From contig MFPT01000002.1 of the NCBI GenBank assembly GCA_001782805.1, positions 133,993 through 197,992 of the forward strand: a stretch of DNA of 64,000 nucleotides, given 5' to 3'. Below are positions 43,871 through 52,870 of this stretch, piece by piece. Under the pieces are notes generated by a model. That model was not told where the DNA came from. It saw only the letters and a program-made list of their open reading frames with translations, and did not search any database. Each line of letters begins with the position of its first letter. Within the stretch, counting starts at the first letter, position 1. Made by a program: the position numbers and the translations under genes. This DNA comes from Candidatus Magasanikbacteria bacterium RIFCSPHIGHO2_01_FULL_41_23 (GTDB taxonomy: Bacteria; Patescibacteria; ABY1; Magasanikbacterales; UBA922).

Positions 43871-43903
43871 AAGTGCCATAGTAAAAGTATACCATGGCAC
43901 TTA
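43871..43903 (-). terminator. Helicase terminator containing the next promoter
   Basis: AAGTGCCAT...ATGGCACTT followed by TTTTAT ends the helicase transcript. Its loop contains the -10 box of the promoter at 43886-43913. Confidence 0.8.
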
Positions 43904-43913
43904 TTAATGTCAA
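43886..43913 (-). promoter_or_regulatory. Promoter of the asparaginase-like/FAD operon
   Basis: TTGACA (43908-43913), 16-bp spacer, TATACT (43886-43891). Initiation would occur inside the hairpin's second arm, so its own transcript does not form the terminator. Confidence 0.8.
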
Positions 43914-43936
43914 TGTAGTGTATTTATCCAGGAAAT

Positions 43937-45235
43937 TTAACGATAGGACGACCGACGCGGCGCACCTCCGCGCGTATGTTGTGGCGTACGACTGGGATAT
44001 GATCCGCGACCAGAGTTTGCCGAATATTGCGGACGAGACTGTGACGCAAATTCTTTTTGATAAGGAATTTTTGGTAATTCGGGAATAACCGACAAATCCG
44101 GTAAAGCCAAAACTGTAATTGATTTGCGCGTGAGGCGTTCAATATTTCGCAGTTCAAATCGTTGATTTGGTTCAACAAAAGAAATTGCTTTACCCGCACT
44201 TCCGGCTCGGCCAGTACGGCCAATGCGATGGACGTAATCTTCCAAATTATCCGGCAAATCAAAATTAATGACCAATTCAATATTTTTAACATCAATTCCC
44301 CGCGCGGCGATATCAGTGGCAATCAAAACCCGGAAAATGCCGGTTTTGAAACCGTGTAACGCGGCTTTGCGTTGCGCGAGTGATCGGTTGGAATGAATTT
44401 CCGTTGAACTATGCTTCATTTGGCGCACATTACTGGCAATTTTTTTTGCCCCATGTTTGGTACGAGAAAAAACCAAGACTGTTCCTTTGACTTGATCCAA
44501 AACCGCTTGTAATAACTTTGTTTTGCCTTCTTTAGAAATTACATAGGCGGATTGAACCACAGGCGCGGCCGCTGTGCCGGCCGGAGAAACTTCCACTCGT
44601 TGTGGAGCTTGCATAAACTTATGCGCAATTTGGACAATTTCACTCGGCATGGTCGCAGAAAATAACAATGTTTGCCGTTTTACTGGAACTAGAGACAAAA
44701 TTTGTTTAATCTGCGGCGCAAAACCAATATCAAACATTCTGTCTGCCTCATCCAAAACCACCACGCTTACCGCTGATAAAGAAACAGTTTTTTGTTTTAA
44801 ATGATCAGCCAAACGACCAGGAGTAGCGACAATAATATGTGGATTGCGCCGCAATTCTTGAATCTGTTTATGCATTGACGCGCCACCAATAACCACGGCA
44901 GTTTTAAGTCCCACACTAGTACCGATTTGACGAAGCGTTTCTTCTACTTGAAGAGCCAATTCACGCGTAGGAACTAAGACAAGGCCTTGGCCTTTTACTT
45001 GTGCCAAGCGCTGAATCATCGGCAGACCAAAAGCCAATGTTTTGCCCGTTCCGGTCTGAGCAATACCTACCAAGTCTTTTCCCAAAAGCGCAATCGGAAT
45101 TGCCTGCTCCTGAATGGGAGTAGGCACGGTATATTTGTGACGTATTAAAACTTCCAATAACTTGTTGGCCAAGCCTAGTGCGGCAAAGCCCGATGTATCC
45201 TTTGTGTGTTCCATAAAATATATATGACCCGACAT
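43937..45235 (-). CDS. DEAD-box RNA helicase
   Basis: 432 aa (or 425 from ATG 45214). Q motif and motif I: YTVPTPIQEQAIPIALLGKDLVGIAQTGTGKTLAFGLPM. Ia VPTRELALQ, II VVLDEADRMFD, III LFSATMP, V VLIATDIAARGIDV, VI HRIGRTGRAGSAG. The C-terminal tail is Arg/Ser/Gly-rich (SQSRPQYSANSGRGSYPSRT). It unwinds RNA in ribosome assembly or decay. Promoter TTGACA-N17-TATAGT gives a ~70-base leader. Confidence 0.95.
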   Translation of the reverse strand: MSGHIYFMEHTKDTSGFAALGLANKLLEVLIRHKYTVPTPIQEQAIPIALLGKDLVGIAQTGTGKTLAFGLPMIQRLAQVKGQGLVLVPTRELALQVEETLRQIGTSVGLKTAVVIGGASMHKQIQELRRNPHIIVATPGRLADHLKQKTVSLSAVSVVVLDEADRMFDIGFAPQIKQILSLVPVKRQTLLFSATMPSEIVQIAHKFMQAPQRVEVSPAGTAAAPVVQSAYVISKEGKTKLLQAVLDQVKGTVLVFSRTKHGAKKIASNVRQMKHSSTEIHSNRSLAQRKAALHGFKTGIFRVLIATDIAARGIDVKNIELVINFDLPDNLEDYVHRIGRTGRAGSAGKAISFVEPNQRFELRNIERLTRKSITVLALPDLSVIPELPKIPYQKEFASQSRPQYSANSGRGSYPSRTPQHTRGGAPRRSSYR

Positions 45236-45287
45236 TCACTGGGCCATATAATGACACAAAGATTCGAGTCTGAATGAAAAATCACTA

Positions 45288-45317
45288 TACTAAATTAACG
45301 ATAGATTGTCAAGGCGA
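45288..45317 (-). promoter_or_regulatory. DEAD-box helicase promoter
   Basis: TTGACA, 17-bp spacer, TATAGT on the minus strand, upstream of a leader of about 55-70 bases with no clear SD. Confidence 0.8.
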
Positions 45318-45326
45318 TTTGTGGAT

Positions 45327-47054
45327 TTATTTTGGAGTGGTGGTAACAATCTCCATAGCTTGACGCGCAGTAAAAGTATAAATCTGAAAAAGTTCCTCAT
45401 TATTTCGATTAAGAACAGGGTGGTAGCTTATTCCCTGATTTTGAATCTTCTTAGCCAAAACATCAGGATGCAGTCCATCAAAACGAGAATCTGGGTTACG
45501 CAATGCCGCTGGCATGGTATGAATATAATAAAAATTCATGTCCGGATCAACTCCATACAAATTGGACAATTGCGCAGACAGATTGGTCATAACCATAATA
45601 GGCCAAGCCTCATAAAAAGTCCGACGCGCCAATGACCACAAAAGAAAACGTATTTCCAGTCGTGGATCGTACAAAAGTATGACTGACGCTTTTTTACCTT
45701 CACGCGGATGAGCTTGAGCATAGGCATTCATTTTTTTATTTAAATCTGCGCTTTTGGTAGTGGGTTTGAAAACTGACACTTTGTCTTGGAGCAGATTTTC
45801 CAATAGTTTATCCAAGGCCTGAACGCCATTATTAGGTACAATAAGCGAAGGCGCATAGGCCAGTAAGCGCGGGCCAAACGGTTTAGCCTGTCCTCCCCAC
45901 AGCACACTGTTTACTGTAAACAAAAGTTCATACAAACAAAAAATTAAAAAAATAATCCAAACAATCCGAGGTTTGAATATCGCCATTAACTCATCAATAA
46001 AAACCGCGCTGATCGCGCATAAAAATGGCACGACATAAAATAAAAACCTGATAGCTGAACCAAAAGACAAAGTCATAGCCAGCAAACATCCTGTTGAAAG
46101 TAATAAAACTTTTTGTCCCAATGGAACATATTTATTTTTAATCCAGCACTTGGCAGTCAAAAAAATCATTGAAGCCAAACCAGCCAAAGAAATAGCAAAA
46201 AAAACCGGTGAAAAAATCGAACCAAAATTGGATAATCCGGCCAGGCGATGGAGAATCGATCCCCGTTCTTCTTTGCCAGACAAAAACAACCAATCCGGTT
46301 TTATATCCTGATGCAATAAACTGGCCCATTGCAAATCAAAATGATGTCGGCTTTGGTACATCTCGATGTTATAAATAAATACCGGAGAAATGATTAGTAA
46401 AAAACCAAGTATTCCTATCCAAAAAGTTTTTTGTCGATAGATATGTTTTTCATTGATTAAAAACAAAGCATACACCGGCACCATTGCGAGTGCCACATAT
46501 TTAGCAATCACACTGAGTCCCAAACTAATCCCCCAAGCCACGAAATAACGAGGCTGTTCGCGCGCGCGCAGAAAAAAATACAAAGTGAGTAAAATAAAAA
46601 ATAAAGTAATTGATTCCATCATCGCTGTGCGAGCATAGAACACGGCCAAAGAATTAAACGCAAACAAAATCATCGCAATCAAGGCACTGCGCGCAGTAAA
46701 CAATTGCCTCATAATTAAACCAAGCAATCCGACTGACAAAATACCCAGCAAAGCTGATGGCAAACGCATGACAAACACACTCACTCCAAAGACAGACAGA
46801 AACAAATGCTGAAACAAAAACACCAACGGCGGATGATCATGAAACGACAATCTTACCCACCACGGCACAGCCGTAAACCAATCATACGGCGTTGTCTGCA
46901 AATCACTGGCCAAAGAATCAATCATACCAATACTGCGCACCATATAGGCCGGCTCATCACCGGCAATTTCTCCGGAAGATAAAAAAATAAGCCGTAAACA
47001 ACTGGCCAGTAAAATAATACATAACAATTGATAGCGAAAACGTATTCTGAACAT
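45327..47054 (-). CDS. PMT/ArnT-like (GT39) membrane glycosyltransferase
   Basis: 575 aa from ATG 47054. About ten transmembrane helices, with the conserved acidic motif in the first external loop (SGEIAGDEPAYMVRS) and HDHPPLVFLFQH. The C-terminal ~150 residues are soluble and extracytoplasmic. It transfers a sugar from a polyprenyl-phosphate donor to an external acceptor such as a protein or lipid. It lies beside the surface-protein locus, so glycosylation of those Ser/Thr-rich proteins is plausible but inferred. Confidence 0.87.
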   Translation of the reverse strand: MFRIRFRYQLLCIILLASCLRLIFLSSGEIAGDEPAYMVRSIGMIDSLASDLQTTPYDWFTAVPWWVRLSFHDHPPLVFLFQHLFLSVFGVSVFVMRLPSALLGILSVGLLGLIMRQLFTARSALIAMILFAFNSLAVFYARTAMMESITLFFILLTLYFFLRAREQPRYFVAWGISLGLSVIAKYVALAMVPVYALFLINEKHIYRQKTFWIGILGFLLIISPVFIYNIEMYQSRHHFDLQWASLLHQDIKPDWLFLSGKEERGSILHRLAGLSNFGSIFSPVFFAISLAGLASMIFLTAKCWIKNKYVPLGQKVLLLSTGCLLAMTLSFGSAIRFLFYVVPFLCAISAVFIDELMAIFKPRIVWIIFLIFCLYELLFTVNSVLWGGQAKPFGPRLLAYAPSLIVPNNGVQALDKLLENLLQDKVSVFKPTTKSADLNKKMNAYAQAHPREGKKASVILLYDPRLEIRFLLWSLARRTFYEAWPIMVMTNLSAQLSNLYGVDPDMNFYYIHTMPAALRNPDSRFDGLHPDVLAKKIQNQGISYHPVLNRNNEELFQIYTFTARQAMEIVTTTPK

Positions 47055-47090
47055 AAAATATAGTGTATCACACTTGACCAATCTAAAACA

Positions 47091-47128
47091 AAAACCACCC
47101 CGAGTGATCGGGATGGTTTTGGTTAATT
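47091..47128 (-). terminator. Terminator of the 374-aa surface protein
   Basis: On the minus strand AACCATCCCGA-TCAC-TCGGGGTGGTT followed by TTTGTTTT. Three tandem GTTAATTAAA units lie between it and the gene. Confidence 0.85.
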
Positions 47129-47163
47129 AAAGTTAATTAAAGTTAATTAAGTGGACAAAAACT

Positions 47164-48288
47164 CTATGAAGCAGTAAAGGTTATGACGCCATTACAACTA
47201 CCTCCTAAAGCAGTCCCTGCAGTACTAGGAACTATATCTAAAATCCACCAAGTAGTTGAGGGTGCTTCAGTAGTAGTAACCGTTTGCTTACCATATCTTA
47301 TAGCTAAATTTCCAGAAGTTCTAAATGCTTCAGCACTGTTTGATGAAGAAACAACTTTTGTAGTAGCTTGAGTAGTATAACTAGTAAGCGTTGATGTTGT
47401 GTAGGCTAGACTTGATACACCGATAGTTCCAACTGTACAATTAAACGGATTGCTCTGTACTTGAATTGTAGTAGAGGCATTGTTACCACTATTAATTATA
47501 CGTATCGATTGCGCCGATCCTATACTTCCGACAACACCTGATGCCGCACCATAGGCAATTGAACCAAAATCCAAAGTGGAAGAAACATTGATGGATGTCA
47601 GTGTCGCAAGTTCAAAGTTAATTGCAGTAGATGTAGCGGAACGAGCACCATTACTATCAATGGCAATTGCTTCAGCCTTCCAATTTTGGGCTGAATAAGC
47701 ACCGCCAGCCGAACCAGCACCACCCGAATCAGTGGCATCAGCAAAATGCTTGATAGGGAAAGTACATCTAAAACCTACTTGAACAGTAGAGCTTGGTGTA
47801 CAACCATTATCGATAAAAATACAACGACTAGTACTGGTAATCAAGGGATCGCCATCACCCGTGTTATCATTAGAATTAATGTAGCACCTCATATCATTTT
47901 TTTCTGTGGTACTGGAAGAACAACCTAGACCAGGTACAGTGTTGTGACGATAGACATATACTTCAAGCCGACCACTGGTACTGGCAACTTCAAAACAACC
48001 ATTGTTGTCACTGACTTTGCCATATACATATAACTGTGTGTAAGTCTGTTCATTGAGAGTAAGAGGGGTGGTACTAGGAGAACTGAGCAAAGTTCCCGCT
48101 CCTGAAGTACTGGTGTTAACCGTAATACTGTCAATCGTAGGCGTGGCGTTACTGACAGTTGCAGAAAAAGTGTTATCGTCGGCTTGAGAACGCAGTGAAA
48201 CAAATACAAGGAGTATAAGCACACCGGCCACTCCCAGAAAGAGAGCAACAAGATAGTGGTTATACTTAGTTTGGGGATGTTCTTGCAT
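47164..48288 (-). CDS. Secreted Ser/Thr-rich surface protein
   Basis: 374 aa. N-terminal membrane anchor/signal (YLVALFLGVAGVLILLVFVSL), then an extracellular region rich in Ser/Thr with paired cysteines (NNGCFEV, GLGCSSSTTEKNDMRC, RCIFIDNGCTPS, FRCTFPIKHFADATD). Its plan, a beta domain with CTF..HFADATD, WKAEAIAIDSNGARS and then SSTLDFGSIAYG, parallels the C-terminus of the 1254-aa protein (CTFALQFHADPTDGS, WRAYITATDAAPQ, SSKNYGQFSPG). The two share a homologous tandem. Likely a surface adhesin or fibre subunit. Confidence 0.78.
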   Translation of the reverse strand: MQEHPQTKYNHYLVALFLGVAGVLILLVFVSLRSQADDNTFSATVSNATPTIDSITVNTSTSGAGTLLSSPSTTPLTLNEQTYTQLYVYGKVSDNNGCFEVASTSGRLEVYVYRHNTVPGLGCSSSTTEKNDMRCYINSNDNTGDGDPLITSTSRCIFIDNGCTPSSTVQVGFRCTFPIKHFADATDSGGAGSAGGAYSAQNWKAEAIAIDSNGARSATSTAINFELATLTSINVSSTLDFGSIAYGAASGVVGSIGSAQSIRIINSGNNASTTIQVQSNPFNCTVGTIGVSSLAYTTSTLTSYTTQATTKVVSSSNSAEAFRTSGNLAIRYGKQTVTTTEAPSTTWWILDIVPSTAGTALGGSCNGVITFTAS

Positions 48289-48319
48289 AATCGTACATAA
48301 TATGATTTAAAATAATGGA

Positions 48320-48592
48320 TTATTTTTTGTCTTTTTTTAAAACCTCTACTGATACATTTGTTGCGTCATCAGTTGTACCCTTAACAAATGCCTTGATCTT
48401 TACGGTGTCATCTGGACTTGAATCACCAGGAGTTGCCGCAGGTGCCGAGGGTAAAGGGACAGCTTTTGTTCGTGTATACCAACTTCGTGGTTTACTATTT
48501 TTTTGTGATGTTGGTTGCGCGAGGATAATTATCCCAGCCAAGATAGAAATCCCTACCCATCCAATACCGATGGGAATAAGATATTTACTCAT
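48320..48592 (-). CDS. Small anchored protein
   Basis: 90 aa. The ATG at 48592 is preceded by GAGGAGG five bases away, one of the few good SDs among AT-rich genes. One hydrophobic helix (YLIPIGIGWVGISILAGIIIL), then a Pro/Ser/Ala linker and a short beta-like C-terminus (DTVKIKAFVKGTTDDATNVSVEVLKK). It is inside the surface locus; function unknown. Confidence 0.7.
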   Translation of the reverse strand: MSKYLIPIGIGWVGISILAGIIILAQPTSQKNSKPRSWYTRTKAVPLPSAPAATPGDSSPDDTVKIKAFVKGTTDDATNVSVEVLKKDKK

Positions 48593-48723
48593 ATACACCT
48601 CCTCTCAAAATAACGGTCTGCTTATAACTCATAGAATAAAATTAAACGTATCTTTATTAAATTAATTTAATTATACATTATTTTGCTAGATATATATATA
48701 TCAAAATTTTAGCTGTGGATAAA

Positions 48724-49941
48724 CTAGCTTTTTTTGTAATGATGTTTAAAATACCAAACACCAACAGCCAATATAATGATAAATACAATAATGAAAATAT
48801 AGGAAACAAATCCAACTGCGGAACTAACTATGATCGTCTCCAATTTATGGGCAGTTTTTTTTATGCCATATTCAAAATAAGCGTCAAAAGTATATTCTCC
48901 TTTACTATCGGGTCGAAATGTCAGAGTATATTCAACATTTTGCCCTTTGCCCACCGTCTTTTTTTCCGCACGCATTAAATCAATTATTTTGCCATCTTTG
49001 GTAATTTCCACATACCAAATTGGATCTAATACCACTCCGCCCGTATTGGTAAACAAACCGGTTAATTTGACCAAATCACCTGATTCGAAGGTGTTTCCAT
49101 TAATTTTAAAGCTGTCAAAACTACCGGCCTGCGCCAAAGTACCGGTAGGCCAGACTTTAATAATACGATCAGTCTTTAAGGTTGAGATAACTTTGTCATC
49201 CAGATAAAATGAAAATGAAGCACTATATTCTCCAAGTGGAAGATTTTTTGTTAAACCAGCATTGATTCGACTAAGTTCTCCTGGCAATACATATTCAAGG
49301 GAACTGCCCGAAATGGTTTCGGAAATTATATTGGCGGGATCAGTTATATCAACGAAAACAGCATCGATACGTTCTGGTTTAACATCTACATTCCCGGTAT
49401 TAAGTAAAGAAAATCCAAAAATAACCGGCTTATCAATTTCGGTATCATCGGCTGAAACATTACTAATAAACATTGTTTTTATTTGTTGGTCAGTGACGGT
49501 AAATACGACATGAGCGATCACACCAGATGTGATTGATACAGAATTTCCACTACTATTAATAACTTTATTTGGATTGGGCTGACTCATAAATTCCAACTCT
49601 GCCGTATGTTTACCATTTTGCGCATTCATTGGTTTAATATGAATGTCAATATTGGCGCGATTTTGACCAGCCGGAATAACAATGGGACTCTTGGGAAGAC
49701 TAATATAGGAAGCGGCCTCACCTCTTGCTTTTATAGAGAAAAAGACATCTTCTTCGCTTGCCGTGTTGGTTAGAATTAGTGTCCGCGAGATATCAACTCC
49801 ATTTGCCAGATTTTCTGCCTCAAGAGTGCCTGGAGAAATTCCAATTGCCTGAGTCATACTCGGCGCAAAAATTCCGGTCAATAAAAAACCAAAAAAAATA
49901 CTGCTTATTCCTACTCGACTTAAGAAAAAACGATCGGGCAT
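48724..49941 (-). CDS. Surface protein with IGISP N-terminus and C-terminal anchor (paralogue 1)
   Basis: 405 aa. Signal peptide (ISSIFFGFLLTGIFAPSMTQA), mature start IGISPGTLEAENLANG. Three Ig-like beta domains follow (e.g. DISRTLILTNTASEEDVFFSIKARGEA; VIFGFSLLNTGNVDVKPERIDAV; LVKLTGLFTNTGGVVLDPIWYVEI). A C-terminal helix (FVSYIFIIVFIIILAVGVWYF) and basic tail KHHYKKS anchor it. The layout resembles DUF916-type WxL-locus proteins of Firmicutes, but homology needs testing. Confidence 0.8.
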   Translation of the reverse strand: MPDRFFLSRVGISSIFFGFLLTGIFAPSMTQAIGISPGTLEAENLANGVDISRTLILTNTASEEDVFFSIKARGEAASYISLPKSPIVIPAGQNRANIDIHIKPMNAQNGKHTAELEFMSQPNPNKVINSSGNSVSITSGVIAHVVFTVTDQQIKTMFISNVSADDTEIDKPVIFGFSLLNTGNVDVKPERIDAVFVDITDPANIISETISGSSLEYVLPGELSRINAGLTKNLPLGEYSASFSFYLDDKVISTLKTDRIIKVWPTGTLAQAGSFDSFKINGNTFESGDLVKLTGLFTNTGGVVLDPIWYVEITKDGKIIDLMRAEKKTVGKGQNVEYTLTFRPDSKGEYTFDAYFEYGIKKTAHKLETIIVSSAVGFVSYIFIIVFIIILAVGVWYFKHHYKKS

Positions 49942-49961
49942 AAAAAAATAATTAAGTACTT

Positions 49962-50852
49962 TTAATAAGTACTTTTAAATTTTTTCCGAAAAACAAAGCC
50001 AATGCCAATACACAGAATTACGAAAATTACTCCTAAACCGATGATTTTCCCGGAAAAAGTAGATTGTGGTGTCGTAGAAAGTGGGGATACCGGTCGACCA
50101 ATTGTTTTCATAATAGTTGCCGTACCCACGACCACTCCTTTTGATTGAATGTTAATTTTGAAACTATAATTACCCGGAGACAAAAATTTTGTGATTGGTA
50201 CTGTAAAAAGCCGGTTAGTCATGGGTGCAAGTAAGCCAGAGACAATGGGAATAGTTTCATTAAAAACCATTGATCCATCCAGTATCCCTTCAAGAGTCAG
50301 ATCGTCAATGGTTACTGGCACGTTACCACTGTTTACTCCTACAAAAGATACGTCTAATTTTTCTGGAGATTCGTTCAAAGAATTAATACTAATATTTCTC
50401 ACTCCAAAATCAGAAATTTCCTTGTCAGTAACGGAAAAATTAATTTTTCCCGAAATATTTGAAAGAAATGAAAATTCATCGGTACTTTGTTTTCCTGTGG
50501 GACTTACAAGAATTTCCACTGTGTAGTTTTTAGGTTTTGCCTGACGTGGCTCCACAGAAAAATCCAAGGGTACTTTTTTAACTCCGGGAGAAAATTTCAA
50601 AATATTACTTTTAAAATGGATGAATTCTTTGCCTTCGTTTTGTAATTCAATTGAATAATATTGAGTTTCATCCGTGTCTGACCGAGTAATAAATATGGTT
50701 CGCTCTACAGTACTGCCATTTCTTACCCCATTAATCTCCGTGTATGATGGACTAATGCCTAATGCTTCCACACAAACTGTCCAGCCAAAACTAGCAACTA
50801 CTGTAATAAAAATAAGCAAACTTTTGTTTGTCCGCGCAGCACACTGAATCAT
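49962..50852 (-). CDS. Surface protein with ALGISP N-terminus and C-terminal anchor (paralogue 2)
   Basis: 296 aa from ATG 50852 (50855 also possible). Signal peptide (LLIFITVVASFGWTVCVEA), then LGISPSYTEINGVRNGSTVE and Ig-like strands (RTIFITRSDTDETQYYSIELQNEGKEFIHF; KLDVSFVGVNSGNVPVTIDDL). C-terminal anchor GKIIGLGVIFVILCIGIGFVF with tail RKKFKSTY. Same plan as 48724 with one domain fewer; 20 bases before it on the same strand. Confidence 0.8.
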   Translation of the reverse strand: MIQCAARTNKSLLIFITVVASFGWTVCVEALGISPSYTEINGVRNGSTVERTIFITRSDTDETQYYSIELQNEGKEFIHFKSNILKFSPGVKKVPLDFSVEPRQAKPKNYTVEILVSPTGKQSTDEFSFLSNISGKINFSVTDKEISDFGVRNISINSLNESPEKLDVSFVGVNSGNVPVTIDDLTLEGILDGSMVFNETIPIVSGLLAPMTNRLFTVPITKFLSPGNYSFKINIQSKGVVVGTATIMKTIGRPVSPLSTTPQSTFSGKIIGLGVIFVILCIGIGFVFRKKFKSTY

Positions 50853-50957
50853 CATATATTTTTTTTAAATAAGAGTCACTTGTATAAGTACAGCCAGTAT
50901 ACTATACTTGGTCTGATTTTTATATATTATTTATTTTTTAATGTGGATAACATTAGT

Positions 50958-51932
50958 ATGACCAAAATAACCCGACTCCGAAATGTGGCAATAATCATTT
51001 TTGTTTTTTTATTAAGTGCATTATTGTATCTCCACTTTTACTATTTTGCGCTTCCAACCATTCCTCTCTCTGATCAAAAAGTAAATCCTAATCTTGGTCT
51101 CATAGCCGTACGCTCGCTTAATGCCGAAAAACCCAATCTAAGCATCTATCGCTTACACGATGCCAAATCAGAAATATTTGCCGGAAATTGGCAAATGCAA
51201 TACATGACAAACGAACAAATTGCAGTGTATGGCAGTACAGCAGACCATCCCGAACAACAAAAATTTATTCTTCTGGGAACAGCGAGGGGCAGTATCAAAG
51301 ATATTTCAAAACTTCCCGGACAAATAACCGCAGTTGCGGCCAATAAAGAAAACAGCTATCTTCTGTTGATGGGTTTTAAAAATGATCCCAAAAATCTAAA
51401 AACAACCACTACGCCAAAGACATACGTTTGTGTTACGCCCAAAAATATTCTAGCATACGATAATTGTTTGTCGGTTACGGACACTATTATACCGACCAAA
51501 ATTCATGACACTTCTACTCCTTACCAAGCATACTGGAATGATGCCAAAGATACTGAATTGATAATTACCGAAGTGGCGGGAAAACAACGTTCCTGGACAT
51601 ATGACGCGGTTACGAAAAAGCTGGATATGATTGATAGCAAAAATCCCGCTAATATTCCGGAACCAACTTTTGTCAGCGCGGGAATGAATATGCTCTATAG
51701 TGTACAACGCTGGAGTTCGCTGGCCATGATAACTGAACTGAAAACCAATAAAAAATTCTTTTTCCGGATTCCTTCAACTTCAACAATAATACCTTTAGCT
51801 GAGGGTTACGCGTTGGTTGCAAATCAAGAGAAAACCTATATCCTAAACCTTGCCACACGAACCACGAGTGAATTTGTTCCTTTGTCAACTTCAACCCCAA
51901 GCCAAATCATTACTTATTATTCTTACTATTAG
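50958..51932 (+). CDS. Hypothetical anchored beta-rich protein
   Basis: 324 aa from ATG 50958 (MTKITRLRNVAIIIFVFLLS). N-terminal membrane helix, then a repeated-strand protein (LNAEKPNLSIYRLHDAKSEIF; EQKFILLGTARGSIKDISKLPG; LIITEVAGKQRSWTYDAVTKK; EKTYILNLATRTTSEF). These repeats look like beta-propeller blades. No signature residues. It is opposite in strand to the surface locus and its end overlaps the convergent lepB by 23 bases. Confidence 0.7.
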   Translation: MTKITRLRNVAIIIFVFLLSALLYLHFYYFALPTIPLSDQKVNPNLGLIAVRSLNAEKPNLSIYRLHDAKSEIFAGNWQMQYMTNEQIAVYGSTADHPEQQKFILLGTARGSIKDISKLPGQITAVAANKENSYLLLMGFKNDPKNLKTTTTPKTYVCVTPKNILAYDNCLSVTDTIIPTKIHDTSTPYQAYWNDAKDTELIITEVAGKQRSWTYDAVTKKLDMIDSKNPANIPEPTFVSAGMNMLYSVQRWSSLAMITELKTNKKFFFRIPSTSTIIPLAEGYALVANQEKTYILNLATRTTSEFVPLSTSTPSQIITYYSYY

Positions 51933-52461
51933 TCAGAATTTTTCCCACAATGTTGGAACGACTGATTGAACCATATACGCGCGAATCTGTGCTGTGCGCT
52001 CGATTATCGCCAACGACAAAATAATTCCCGGGATTAACAATATATTCTTCCGGCGCTCTTTGAAATTTATGTGCCAGTGTATACACATCTTGTTTCAAAT
52101 ATGGTTCATTCAATTCAAATGTTACATCGGTTTTACTTTTAACATAAATTTTTCCCCGTTTGACAATCACCACTTCTCCGGGTAAACCAATAATTCGTTT
52201 CACCATCAATTTCTGATTTTGCGGATCAATGACTTGTACCACATCATAGCGCTCGGGCAGGGAAAACAAATACACCAACTTATTCACCAAAAAAAAATCC
52301 TCGTCAATAAAAGCCGGCTCCATAGAAGGTCCATTTATTCGCCCCGGACTGATGAAAAAAAACCGGACAACAGCAAACGCATAAAAAAATATCATTGCCA
52401 AAAAAAGCACAAAACCAATATATCGTTCAAAGAAATGTATTTTGGTAAGCCAGTCTTTCAT
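51910..52461 (-). CDS. lepB: Signal peptidase I
   Basis: 183 aa from ATG 52461; an ATG at 52479 lies too close to the TATACT box. N-terminal helix (YIGFVLFLAMIFFYAFAVVRFFF), catalytic Ser in RINGPSMEPAF near residue 39, catalytic Lys in KLMVKRIIGLPGEVV, and VVGDNRAHSTDSRVYG. It cleaves Sec signal peptides, and its place inside the locus suggests it may serve these surface proteins. Confidence 0.94.
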   Translation of the reverse strand: MKDWLTKIHFFERYIGFVLFLAMIFFYAFAVVRFFFISPGRINGPSMEPAFIDEDFFLVNKLVYLFSLPERYDVVQVIDPQNQKLMVKRIIGLPGEVVIVKRGKIYVKSKTDVTFELNEPYLKQDVYTLAHKFQRAPEEYIVNPGNYFVVGDNRAHSTDSRVYGSISRSNIVGKILTNSKNNK

Positions 52462-52513
52462 AGACGATTCAGTGATCATATAGTATACTGAACTTATCTA
52501 TTTATTTTTACTT

Positions 52514-52870
52514 ATGACAACTAATAATTTTTTGCTCGGTATTATCGCCATTGGCAAAGATGTTGGTCTATTTTTTTTAAGTGTGGCGGAAAATAATCAA
52601 TTGATAGGATTTTTTATTGGTTTTGTTATTGCCGTGCTTATTACTGGTTTTATTCTGACCAAAAATCCGCGACATATTCCTCTTATCCTGAGATATTCCA
52701 CCACAGAAAGTTTTGCCCGCATTGCCAATCAGGGAAAGCACAGCAAAGTCTATTATACTGAATTTTCTCATTTCTTGAAAGTATATACTCAGGTTCGAAT
52801 TGTTTTTTATGTTTCTTTTATTGTGCTGTGCATTATGATTGCCACCACAGTTCTGGTATATAGGCCATAA
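52514..52870 (+). CDS. Small membrane protein
   Basis: 118 aa with two hydrophobic helices (IGFFIGFVIAVLITGFIL and VFYVSFIVLCIMIATTVLVY) around a soluble loop (SFARIANQGKHSKVYYTEFSHF). No family recognised. It is divergent from lepB and its 3' end overlaps the convergent fibronectin-like gene by 38 bases. Confidence 0.65.
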   Translation: MTTNNFLLGIIAIGKDVGLFFLSVAENNQLIGFFIGFVIAVLITGFILTKNPRHIPLILRYSTTESFARIANQGKHSKVYYTEFSHFLKVYTQVRIVFYVSFIVLCIMIATTVLVYRP

